Part shown: positions 9,396-17,659 of the stretch, one piece after another
How the letters are laid out: each line of letters opens with the position of its first letter
How positions within the stretch are numbered: the first letter of the stretch is position 1
Assembly (NCBI GenBank): GCA_910584785.1
Contig: CAJUDX010000013.1
Span: forward strand, 1 to 60,705
Direction: 5' to 3'
Source: an uncultured Lachnospiraceae bacterium
GTDB taxonomy: Bacteria > Bacillota > Clostridia > Lachnospirales > Lachnospiraceae
DNA length: 60,705 bases
The notes under the pieces: generated by a model
What the model was told of the DNA's origin: nothing
The model's database searches: none
The model's input: the letters and a program-made list of their open reading frames with translations, nothing else
Program-made: the position numbers and the translations under genes

Positions 9396-11894
9396 ATGAA
9401 CGGAAAATCTCCAAGAAGCAGGGAAACACGGGTAACCGGACAAGGAAAAACCATACACAAACGCGGCAGTGGCCTGGGAACAGGTCCGGTAGGCGGCGGG
9501 CATGCAGGACGAGGACAGCAGGGAAGCCACCCATCCGGCGGCACACCCCGGTCGGGCAGATCGAACCGACCTTCATCAGGACGGCCCTTCACCCGCAGTA
9601 ATGGCAACCCCGGCGGCATCGGAAAGCTGCTGGTTCTTCTGCTGGTTCTAATCCTTGGCGGCGGAAGCACTTTACTCAGCAACCTTTCCAACTCGTCTGC
9701 CCCGCAGCCCCCGTCTGCCCAGACAGGACAAAGTGCATCAAGTCAGACTTCACAGAACAGTCCAAATTCCACCAGCCAGCAAACACTGTCCGGCGGCGGA
9801 ATTGACCTGGCCTCTTTCCTTGGCGGACTGGGCGGCAATGTTTCCAGCGGCTGGCTCCAGGAAGCCAACACCGGAAAATTAAACACAGCGGTAGACCCCT
9901 CCGCCAGAGAAAAGCGGGTAAAATTTCTGGGCAGCGGAAAAGACACAGCAACCATTATGGTCTATATGTGCGGTACGGATCTGGAATCCCGCGCTGGTAT
10001 GGGCACATCGGATATCCAGGAAATGCTGGCAGCAGATTTTGGGGACGGGATTAACCTGCTTATCTACACCGGCGGCTGCACCGGCTGGCGCAATCAGCAA
10101 ATCAGCAGCAGCACTAACCAGGTCTGGCAAGTGAAAAACAAACAGTTAATCTGCCGGGAACCAAACCTCGGCAGTAAATCCATGACGGACCAGGCTACCC
10201 TTACCAGTTTTATCCAATGGTGCACAAAAAACCATCCCGCCAGCCGTTATGAACTGATTTTCTGGGATCACGGCGGCGGTTCCATCAGCGGCTACGGTTA
10301 CGACCAGAAATTCCCTTCTTCCGGTTCAATGAGCCTTGCTGGAATCCACCAGGCGCTGAAAAACTCCGGAACCACCTTTGATTTTATCGGTTTCGACGCC
10401 TGCCTTATGGCAACCGCAGAAACGGCACTGATGCTTACTGAACATGCCGACTACCTGATCGCCTCAGAGGAAACCGAACCTGGGGTGGGCTGGTATTACA
10501 CCAATTGGCTTACTGACTTTGGAAAAAATACATCCATGCCGACGATCGAACTGGGAAAGAAAATTGCGGATGATTTTGTTGATGTCTGTGCGCAGAAATG
10601 CCCAGGGCAGATGACAACGCTCTCCGTAATTGACTTAGCCGAACTGGAAAGCACTGTTCCGGCAGCACTTACTGCATTTTCCAAAGCGGCAAGCGGGATG
10701 ATATCCTCTCAGCAGTACCAGGATCTTTCCCGTGCAAGAGGGAATACCAGAGAATTTGCCCGTTCCAGCCGGATTGACCACGTCGATCTGGTACATCTGG
10801 CAAAGAATGTGGATAATGAATCCAGCAATGCCCTGGCCCAAGCCCTGTTAAGTACTGTGAAATATAACCGGACTTCCCCGAACATGACTAATGCTTATGG
10901 TCTTTCGATTTATTTTCCTTATCAAAATGTCAGTAAGGTAGATAAGGCAGTAGCCTCCTATCAGCAGATTGGAATGGATGAAGAATATGTGCGCTGTATT
11001 CAACAATTTGCCAGCCTTGAAGTCGGCGGACAGGCAACGTCCGGCGGAACCAGCTCTCCACTTCCTGCCCTTTTGGGAAGCCTGACCGGGAGCGGAAGCG
11101 CATCCGCAGGCGGAGGAGGAGCCGAGATGGTCGCTCAGCTTTTGGGCGAACTCTTAGGCGGAAATGTCGGAAATATTTCAGGACTGACCAGTCAAAATAC
11201 CGGATTTTTAAGCAATAAGGGAATGGACGAGGAAGCGATGGCACAGTACCTGGCGCAAAACCGCTTTGCTGCAGAAAATCTGGTGTGGAATACCGATGAA
11301 AACGGCAATACCGTGATGCGCCTGGAGAAAGAACAGTGGGATCTGGTGCAAACCCTGGAGATGAATCTTTTTTACGACGACGGGGAAGGCTATATTGATT
11401 TGGGACTGGACAATGTATTTTCCTTTAACGATAACGGGGAACTTCTGGCTCCTGACGGAAGCACATGGCTGGCAATTGACGAAAATCCTGTAGCCTATTA
11501 CCATGTTTCCACGGTGGATGACGGGGAAAATTACATGATTACGGGCCGGGTTCCGGTGCTGTATAATGGAAAACGGGCAGAATTACTTCTTTCCTTTGAC
11601 AATGAAAACCCTTATGGATGGATTGCCGGCGTCCGCATGATTTACAGCGAAGAAGAAACCGAAACCGTGGCAAAAAGCGACTTAGAACTTCAGGAAGGCG
11701 ATGTTCTGGAATTTTTATGTGATTACTATGGATATGACGGGGAATATCAGGACAGTTATCTGATGGGAGAACCCTTAATTGTGGGGACAGAAGAACTTAT
11801 GATCAGCAATGTTCCTTTAGATGGAAAAACAAAAGCAACTTATCGCTTTACCGATATTTACCAGCAGCATTATTGGACGGAAGCTTTAGAATAA
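9396..11894 (+). CDS. Clostripain-family (C11) cysteine peptidase, membrane-anchored
   Basis: 832 residues, starting behind AAAGGAG. The first 70 residues are Gly/Arg/Ser-rich and basic. A membrane segment (KLLVLLLVLILGGGSTLL, about 77-94) and a Ser/Gln-rich linker follow. The C11 peptidase core begins near TATIMVYMCGTDLESR. The catalytic dyad should be H292 in FWDHGGG and C336 in GFDACLMA. Clostripain-type enzymes cut after Arg/Lys and often self-process. A C-terminal region of about 280 residues with beta-rich repeats (from about 560) is not recognised. It is the only plus-strand gene in the first 23 kb and stands convergent to spoIVB. A role outside the cytoplasmic membrane is inferred from topology. 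Confidence 0.88.
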   Translation: MNGKSPRSRETRVTGQGKTIHKRGSGLGTGPVGGGHAGRGQQGSHPSGGTPRSGRSNRPSSGRPFTRSNGNPGGIGKLLVLLLVLILGGGSTLLSNLSNSSAPQPPSAQTGQSASSQTSQNSPNSTSQQTLSGGGIDLASFLGGLGGNVSSGWLQEANTGKLNTAVDPSAREKRVKFLGSGKDTATIMVYMCGTDLESRAGMGTSDIQEMLAADFGDGINLLIYTGGCTGWRNQQISSSTNQVWQVKNKQLICREPNLGSKSMTDQATLTSFIQWCTKNHPASRYELIFWDHGGGSISGYGYDQKFPSSGSMSLAGIHQALKNSGTTFDFIGFDACLMATAETALMLTEHADYLIASEETEPGVGWYYTNWLTDFGKNTSMPTIELGKKIADDFVDVCAQKCPGQMTTLSVIDLAELESTVPAALTAFSKAASGMISSQQYQDLSRARGNTREFARSSRIDHVDLVHLAKNVDNESSNALAQALLSTVKYNRTSPNMTNAYGLSIYFPYQNVSKVDKAVASYQQIGMDEEYVRCIQQFASLEVGGQATSGGTSSPLPALLGSLTGSGSASAGGGGAEMVAQLLGELLGGNVGNISGLTSQNTGFLSNKGMDEEAMAQYLAQNRFAAENLVWNTDENGNTVMRLEKEQWDLVQTLEMNLFYDDGEGYIDLGLDNVFSFNDNGELLAPDGSTWLAIDENPVAYYHVSTVDDGENYMITGRVPVLYNGKRAELLLSFDNENPYGWIAGVRMIYSEEETETVAKSDLELQEGDVLEFLCDYYGYDGEYQDSYLMGEPLIVGTEELMISNVPLDGKTKATYRFTDIYQQHYWTEALE

Positions 11895-11978
11895 AAAATT
11901 ATATCATTTAGCCCACCCAGGCGAATACTGTTCCACCCGCACAGAGTAACGAAACCATCCATAAGTAAATTTTACTCA

Positions 11979-12025
11979 ATCAGGGAGCGGTGTAACCAAT
12001 TCAATTACACTGCTCCCTGAAATTT
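11979..12025. terminator. Convergent-gene terminator hairpin
   Basis: TCAGGGAGC (11980-11988) pairs with GCTCCCTGA (12012-12020), with an inner GTGTAA/TTACAC extension. The plus-side tail AAATTTT is weak. It lies between the convergent protease and spoIVB genes and could serve both. Confidence 0.7.
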
Positions 12026-12064
12026 TGTGTTGAACCCCATAACTCAGCAATGTTTAAACATGCT

Positions 12065-13384
12065 CTAATGTTCAAGCATATTTTCAATAAATATCCCATA
12101 CCCCCTGGTAGAATCCTGCACGAATACATGGGTAACTGCTCCAATCAGTTTCCCGTCCTGAATTATCGGCGACCCGCTCATCCCCTGGATCACACCTCCG
12201 GTCAAGGCCAGCAGTTCAGGATCGGTTACTTTAAAGACAATGCTTTTCGTCCGATGGCTGCTGGAATAGTCCACCTTTTGAATTTCAATCTGGTAATCCT
12301 TCACTTCGCCGGATACACTGTTTCGCAAAAGAGCAGCCCCTTCATGAACATCCTGGCGGTAGCCTATGGGAATGGCTTCACTGCTGATTCTGCTGCGCAG
12401 CGTACTTCCGGCAGTTCCAAATATACCAGTTTCCGTATTGGCATCGATTTCTCCCAGTTCCGAGGCAGAACCATAAAAAATCACGCCGCTCATCACCCCT
12501 GGCTTTCCTGCACTTCCCTTTTCAATTCCCATAATCTGCGTTTCATAAAGCTTTCCCTCGGTAATTTCCACCACTCCCCCGGTATCGGTATCGCTGATCC
12601 CATGGCCCAGCGCACCAAAATGTCCATTCAGATCAAGGTAGGTCATGGTTCCGATTCCCTGTGTATCATCCCGCACCCATGCCCCCAGTTTATATGTTCC
12701 GTCCTCTGCCGCCACAGGGTTCATGGAAACCGACATTTTTTCCTGTCCCCGGCGAATCTGCAGTGTTACCCGTCCGCCCCCGGTCTGGTTCACGGCCTGA
12801 ACCAGTTCTTCCTTTCTGGTGAGAGGATGACCGTTAATCGCTTCAATGTAATCCCCTGATCGCAAAACACCATAAGCTGGTTCAACTTCTATCCCATCAA
12901 TTCCCATTAAATTTCCTGTTCCGATAACCAAGATACCATTCGACTTTAAGTAGATCCCTACAGGAATCCCACAGGGAACAGCATAGTTTTCATCGACAAC
13001 ATCAACCTGTACATCTTTGATTTTCACCAGGCCGAAAAGCCTGACCTCCATCTGATAGCTTCCCTGCTTTTTTCCCAGCATCTGAAAAGGTTCCTTGCCG
13101 GAAATACGAATCTGGTTGGAAGGAATATTGGAAGAATCACCCAGGGAAACTTCTGCGTCCTTCATCTTTAAGGTAGATTCAAACAGCACGGGAAGCTGCA
13201 TCTGCTCTTCTTCCCCGGCTACGATATTTAAGCGATCCGGAACAGTTTTTTCCAGATAATAAAACATAAATCCACAGAAAAGAACTGCGGCGAAAAGACT
13301 TTCTTTAAACAACCACCTCCTTTTTCTCTTCTTTTTTTCCGGTTGTTTGATTATCTCTTTCACGTTTGGCCTGACATCCTGCAT
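12065..13384 (-). CDS. spoIVB: SpoIVB sporulation signalling serine protease
   Basis: 439 residues from an ATG behind GAGGAGGTAAGGAA. The basic N-terminus and one membrane anchor (LFAAVLFCGFMFYYL) are followed by a PDZ domain (YGVLRSGDYIEAINGHPL) and an S55 peptidase domain. The catalytic His is in LGHGISD (H261) and the nucleophile Ser in QGMSGSPI (S403). In Bacillus, SpoIVB is made in the forespore and cuts SpoIVFA to trigger pro-sigma-K processing. It follows recN, as in most Firmicutes, but spo0A, the usual next gene, is absent and replaced by the convergent protease. A GCATA element about 70 nt upstream could belong to a forespore promoter; this is tentative. Confidence 0.95.
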   Translation of the reverse strand: MQDVRPNVKEIIKQPEKKKRKRRWLFKESLFAAVLFCGFMFYYLEKTVPDRLNIVAGEEEQMQLPVLFESTLKMKDAEVSLGDSSNIPSNQIRISGKEPFQMLGKKQGSYQMEVRLFGLVKIKDVQVDVVDENYAVPCGIPVGIYLKSNGILVIGTGNLMGIDGIEVEPAYGVLRSGDYIEAINGHPLTRKEELVQAVNQTGGGRVTLQIRRGQEKMSVSMNPVAAEDGTYKLGAWVRDDTQGIGTMTYLDLNGHFGALGHGISDTDTGGVVEITEGKLYETQIMGIEKGSAGKPGVMSGVIFYGSASELGEIDANTETGIFGTAGSTLRSRISSEAIPIGYRQDVHEGAALLRNSVSGEVKDYQIEIQKVDYSSSHRTKSIVFKVTDPELLALTGGVIQGMSGSPIIQDGKLIGAVTHVFVQDSTRGYGIFIENMLEH

Positions 13385-13518
13385 TTCCTTACCTCCTCGT
13401 AGTCTTAGTCTTCCCACAAGTTTGTAAGCATATGCCTTTCGTGCAGCGCAATCTGCTTACACGATTAGTATTGGCCGTCTTTATTTTTATACTCCTTTAA
13501 ACAAAAACCATTACCGAC

Positions 13519-15177
13519 TTATTTTGCGCGTTCTGCCAATTCCTTCATCTCTTTTGCATTTTTGCGCACCGCTTCGGTAATCTCAGCGCCGCCAAGGAGC
13601 CTTGCCAATTCATCGATCGACTCCTCTTTTCCCAGGCGGCGGATATTTGTCACCGTTTCCTTTCCTTTAATGGATTTTGCAATCTCAAAATGGCTGTCCG
13701 CCATGGAGGCAATTTGCGGCAGATGGGTAATGCAGATTACCTGATGCGTCCGGGAAATTTCCTTTAATTTCTCCGACACCTTCTGCGCCGTCCTTCCGCT
13801 GATTCCCGTGTCAATTTCATCAAAAATCAGGGTCGGAATCTCATCGGTATCCGCAAGCACCGTCTTAATCGCCAGCATAATCCGGGAAAGTTCACCGCCG
13901 GAAGCTACGGCTTTTAATGGTCTTACGGGCTGCCCCGGATTAGTGGAAATTAAAAATTCGGCTTCATCAAAACCTTCCATAGTATAGTGATCCAACTGGC
14001 GAAATTCCATAACAAACTCAACTTCCAAAAAATTCAAATCAATTAAACTTTCCTTAATTTTTTCAGCAAGGATTTTCCCTGCCGCTTTTCGGATGGCAGA
14101 TAACTGTTCACAATCCCCCGCAAGAACTTTTTCTGCCTCGCTGAGTTTTCTCTTTAATTCTTCACGGATTTCATCATAATTTTCCAGTTCTTCCAGACGT
14201 ATCTTTTTTTCTTCCAGCACCTTAAACACCTGGGCAATAGTCGGGCCGTACTTGGCCTGCAGCCCGCGGATAACATCCAGGCGTTCCTCAATCTGCCGAA
14301 ATTCGCCCTCCTCATACTGACAGCTGTCCATGTACTCCTGGATCGAACGCCCCAGGTCATTGCTCAATGCCTCCAGGTCCAAAAGCTGATCCCGAATAGG
14401 CGATAAGTCTTCGTCAAATCCCGCAACCTGATCCACGTCCCGGACAGCACGTCCCAGACTATCGCTCTCCAATGCCTTATAAGCAGAGGAAAGGGCTTCC
14501 ACTATCTTCTGCACATGAGAAAGTTTGCGGTATCTGGCGGTAAGTTCCTCCTCTTCCCCTTCCTTCAGCGCCGCTTCCTCAATATTTTCTATTTCAAACC
14601 GGCAAAAGTCCGCTTCTCTAAGCCGATCTTCCTGCCCTGTTTCCATGGAAGAAAGTTTTTCTTTAAGATTTCGATATTCCTGATATTCCTGGCGGATCTT
14701 CTCCTTCCAGGAGGCAATTTTCCCTTTCCCATAAGCGTCAAGAATCTCCAGATGTTTATGAATATCCAAAAGGGACTGATGTTCATGCTGCCCATGAATA
14801 TCCATTAAAAGAGCCGTCACCTGGCGCAGTTTTGCGGTGGTGACGGTTTCATCATTGATTTTTGACATGCTGCGGGTGGGCAGGATTTTTCGGGATATAA
14901 TCAGCGTTCCATCCTCTGCAGGAAAAATCTCCATCGCCTTAAGCGCCTCTTTTTGCTGATCACTGCCCACAGAAAACAAAAGTTCAATATAGGCACTGTC
15001 GGCACCCTGGCGGATACTGTCTTTAGAAGCTTTTCCCCCCAGTGCCATATTGACTGAACCGATAATAATGGACTTACCGGCTCCTGTTTCTCCGGTAAGA
15101 ATATTTAAACCTTCACCAAATTCCACCTGGGCCTGTTCAATTAATGCCAGGTTTTTTACCTGTAATTCCAGAAGCAT
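13519..15177 (-). CDS. recN: DNA repair protein RecN
   Basis: SMC-like ATPase acting early at DNA double-strand breaks. Starting from the ATG behind GGGAGGAAAAC gives 552 residues, close to the family norm; upstream in-frame starts lack a ribosome site. Walker A is LTGETGAGKS (about 27-36) and Walker B is LIFDEIDTGISG near the C-terminus, with the ABC signature in VASGGELSRIMLA. Long coiled-coil arms lie between them. It follows argR by 66 nt in the conserved nadK-argR-recN-spoIVB order. Confidence 0.95.
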   Translation of the reverse strand: MLLELQVKNLALIEQAQVEFGEGLNILTGETGAGKSIIIGSVNMALGGKASKDSIRQGADSAYIELLFSVGSDQQKEALKAMEIFPAEDGTLIISRKILPTRSMSKINDETVTTAKLRQVTALLMDIHGQHEHQSLLDIHKHLEILDAYGKGKIASWKEKIRQEYQEYRNLKEKLSSMETGQEDRLREADFCRFEIENIEEAALKEGEEEELTARYRKLSHVQKIVEALSSAYKALESDSLGRAVRDVDQVAGFDEDLSPIRDQLLDLEALSNDLGRSIQEYMDSCQYEEGEFRQIEERLDVIRGLQAKYGPTIAQVFKVLEEKKIRLEELENYDEIREELKRKLSEAEKVLAGDCEQLSAIRKAAGKILAEKIKESLIDLNFLEVEFVMEFRQLDHYTMEGFDEAEFLISTNPGQPVRPLKAVASGGELSRIMLAIKTVLADTDEIPTLIFDEIDTGISGRTAQKVSEKLKEISRTHQVICITHLPQIASMADSHFEIAKSIKGKETVTNIRRLGKEESIDELARLLGGAEITEAVRKNAKEMKELAERAK

Positions 15178-15243
15178 GTTTTCCTCCCTGACAACCAGTG
15201 TTCTGACTGCGTAAATAATATTAACTATGAAGTGCAGCACTCG

Positions 15244-15729
15244 TTAAGTATCTTCATAATGATAAGATAAATTTCCGTGACTTCCCTGCACAAGCTTCCT
15301 AATCTTATCCATCACCAGTATCGTATCATCTACGCTGCGTACCGCACACATAATCGTATCATCTCCGGCAATACAGCCGACAATCTCATGAAAATGCATG
15401 GCATCCAGAGCTGCCGCCACAGCCATAGCCATACCTGCCACGGTTTTTAATACCAGGATGTTCTGCGCCATATCCATACTTAAATAGCCGTCCTGGAGAA
15501 TGCGGATGTATTTATCGCTGAAGCCGGTCTGGCTCTGCAGGACCATGTATTTCTGCTTTCCGCCCTCAGTTGCTGCCTTGGTCAGCTTTAGTTCCCGGAT
15601 ATCTCTGGACACCGTGGCCTGGGTTACATTAAAACCAGCGCGGTTAAGGTATTCTGCCAGTTCTTCCTGGGTTTCAATTTCGTATTTTCCAATGAGTTCT
15701 ACAATTTTACTGTGACGCTCTACCTTCAT
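15244..15729 (-). CDS. argR: Arginine repressor ArgR
   Basis: 161 residues. The N-terminal winged helix carries IETQEELAEYLNRAGF and VTQATVSRDIRELKL, the ArgR DNA-recognition signature. The C-terminal hexamerisation and arginine-binding domain carries VGCIAGDDTIMCAVR, with the paired aspartates that bind L-arginine. It represses arginine biosynthesis when arginine is plentiful. Probable operators are the paired ARG boxes at 50803-50836, between argC and argG, in this same window. Co-transcription between nadK and recN is typical of Firmicutes. Confidence 0.95.
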   Translation of the reverse strand: MKVERHSKIVELIGKYEIETQEELAEYLNRAGFNVTQATVSRDIRELKLTKAATEGGKQKYMVLQSQTGFSDKYIRILQDGYLSMDMAQNILVLKTVAGMAMAVAAALDAMHFHEIVGCIAGDDTIMCAVRSVDDTILVMDKIRKLVQGSHGNLSYHYEDT

Positions 15730-15763
15730 TTCTCTGTTTCATCTCCATGATTTTTTGTATATC

Positions 15764-16603
15764 TTATACACCTATCATTTTATTGCTGAGGTTTTGTAAA
15801 AAAGATATTTTTTTTAACTGAACTAATATAGTCTCTATAATGGACTGCTGAATTAAAATCTGATCGCCACAATACAGTTCACCTGCCAGATTCCCATCGA
15901 AAGCAAGCATATGGCCCTCTTCCGGCACCTGAATGGTAAGCTGATCCTCAGCGGGAAGGACAATACTTCTGGCATTTAAGGCATGGGAGCAGATGGGAGT
16001 CAGCACCATCATCTTTGCTCCGGGGGCAACGATCGGGCCGCCGGCAGACAGGTTATAGGCCGTAGAGCCGGTGGGTGTGGCAAAAATCATGCCATCTGCA
16101 GTGTAGTCGTTTAAGAACTCACCATTGACCAAAAGGCGGAAGTGAAGGGGCTTTAGCATATCTCTGCGGCTAATAACAATTTCATTTAAAGCTAAGTCCC
16201 CGGCAATGATTTTTCCTGCGCGGAGAATCCTTCCTTCCAGCATCATCCGCCGTTCCAGGGTATATTTTCCTTCTAAAAGGGCGTCCAGCATGGAAAGCAT
16301 GTCCTCACGGCGGCTGACCTGGGTGAGATAACCAAGATGCCCGCGGTTTACTCCGACGAAAGGGATTTTCCGTCCGGCAAGATCTCTGGCAGCCTGGATT
16401 AACGTTCCGTCGCCGCCGATGGTAATCACGCACTCGGTATTTTCGGGAACCTGGGACGGTTGGGTGTAGCGCCCGCCTACAAAGTCCTTCCAGTCCTGGC
16501 AAATCGCTTTTGCTCCGCGGCTGTGCAGATAGTCTACGATTTCTTTTTCTGTATCTGCGGCACCCTCCTTTTCAGGGTTTGCCACAATGTAAAACACGTT
16601 CAT
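15764..16603 (-). CDS. nadK: NAD kinase
   Basis: Phosphorylates NAD to NADP. The diacylglycerol-kinase-like fold shows ITIGGDGTLIQAA (GGDGT at 63-67), the conserved LALNEIVISR, and PTGSTAYNLSAGGPIV, which bind NAD and ATP. 279 residues is normal. It sits between tlyA and argR in a conserved Firmicutes order. A 234-nt spacer upstream holds a long palindrome, so it may have its own promoter rather than depend wholly on tlyA. Confidence 0.93.
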   Translation of the reverse strand: MNVFYIVANPEKEGAADTEKEIVDYLHSRGAKAICQDWKDFVGGRYTQPSQVPENTECVITIGGDGTLIQAARDLAGRKIPFVGVNRGHLGYLTQVSRREDMLSMLDALLEGKYTLERRMMLEGRILRAGKIIAGDLALNEIVISRRDMLKPLHFRLLVNGEFLNDYTADGMIFATPTGSTAYNLSAGGPIVAPGAKMMVLTPICSHALNARSIVLPAEDQLTIQVPEEGHMLAFDGNLAGELYCGDQILIQQSIIETILVQLKKISFLQNLSNKMIGV

Positions 16604-16671
16604 TACGGGTTGGATTCCTCTCTTGTTTTTTTATGTGATATTACGTGGGGGTGGACATGGGGGGCCGCTTC

Positions 16672-16796
16672 GGCAGAGCCTATTCCGTCAGAAACACGCT
16701 TTCGCTCCGCATAGAACGTAACGGACGCTAAACTCGTGAAATACCTTGTTAAGCGCCGACGTTCTATAGGGTATTCCTCACGGAATAGGCTCTGCC
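16672..16796. repeat. Long imperfect palindrome (MITE-like or structured RNA element)
   Basis: Perfect 17-bp outer arms GGCAGAGCCTATTCCGT (16672-16688) and its reverse complement (16780-16796). Inside lie perfect 9-bp arms ATAGAACGT (16711-16719) and ACGTTCTAT (16759-16767), then a CGCT/AGCG pairing. The whole 125 bases fold into one long hairpin in the tlyA-nadK spacer. No T-tract directly follows, so it is not a simple terminator. Confidence 0.75.
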
Positions 16797-16837
16797 TGCG
16801 CTATAGTACTCTGGCTTTGGTGATTTGTGTTGGCAAA

Positions 16838-17641
16838 TTATAGCATTTGGTGGGATTTTTCTACTATGGCTTCTGCATCGACAGGGGTTTGGCTGTACGT
16901 ATTCCCTTCTGGGTGATTTTGCAGATAGAGAAGGTATTCTATGTTTCCTTCTGGTCCGCGGATAGGGGAAAATTCCAGGTTTAATATCGCAAAGCCTATG
17001 CTTATCGCATATTCAATAACCATTTGGATAACTTCCAGATGGACGGATTTTTCACGAACTACGCCCTTTTTTCCTACTTTTTCGCGTCCGGCCTCAAACT
17101 GAGGTTTGATAAGGCAGACGATTTGTCCTTCCTCCGACATCAGGGCTTTTACCGGGAGAAGAACTTTTGTCAGGGAGATGAAGGAAACATCGATGGAAGC
17201 AAAGTCTATCTTTTCGGGAAGCATTTCAGGGAGGAGGTAGCGGATATTGGTTTTTTCCATACAGATAACGCGGTCATCCTGCCTTAGCTTCCAGGCAAGC
17301 TGTCCGTGACCTACATCTACAGCAAAGACTTTGACTGCCCCGTTTTGCAGCATACAGTCCGTAAAGCCGCCGGTGGAGGCCCCTACATCCATGCAGATCT
17401 TACCTTCAAGCGACAGGCCGAAGTGCGTCATGGCCTTTTCCAGTTTTAATCCGCCGCGGCTGACGTATCTTAAAGTATTTCCCCGTACCTCCAGCTTTGC
17501 CGTTTCTGCAAATGTGGTCCCTGCTTTATCCTCTTTTTGCCCGTCCACATAGACCAGGCCAGCCATAATTACCGCCTTAGCCTTTTCTCTGGATTCAGCC
17601 AGCCCCTGTTTAACTAAAAGTACGTCCAATCGCTCCTTCAT
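16838..17641 (-). CDS. tlyA: TlyA-family rRNA 2'-O-methyltransferase
   Basis: 267 residues. An N-terminal S4 RNA-binding domain (ERLDVLLVKQGLAESREKA) is followed by an FtsJ-like methyltransferase domain with the SAM motif MDVGASTGGFTDCML. TlyA-type enzymes methylate ribose positions of 16S and/or 23S rRNA and are often annotated as hemolysin A. It lies 18 nt after dxs in the ispA-dxs-tlyA-nadK run, so it is very probably co-transcribed. Confidence 0.9.
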   Translation of the reverse strand: MKERLDVLLVKQGLAESREKAKAVIMAGLVYVDGQKEDKAGTTFAETAKLEVRGNTLRYVSRGGLKLEKAMTHFGLSLEGKICMDVGASTGGFTDCMLQNGAVKVFAVDVGHGQLAWKLRQDDRVICMEKTNIRYLLPEMLPEKIDFASIDVSFISLTKVLLPVKALMSEEGQIVCLIKPQFEAGREKVGKKGVVREKSVHLEVIQMVIEYAISIGFAILNLEFSPIRGPEGNIEYLLYLQNHPEGNTYSQTPVDAEAIVEKSHQML

Positions 17642-17659
17642 TCTTTCCTCCGTCTGGTA

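Noticed and set aside
12050..12859. Long plus-strand frame antisense to spoIVB
   Set aside because: It is a shadow of spoIVB codons; composition and motifs support only the minus-strand gene.
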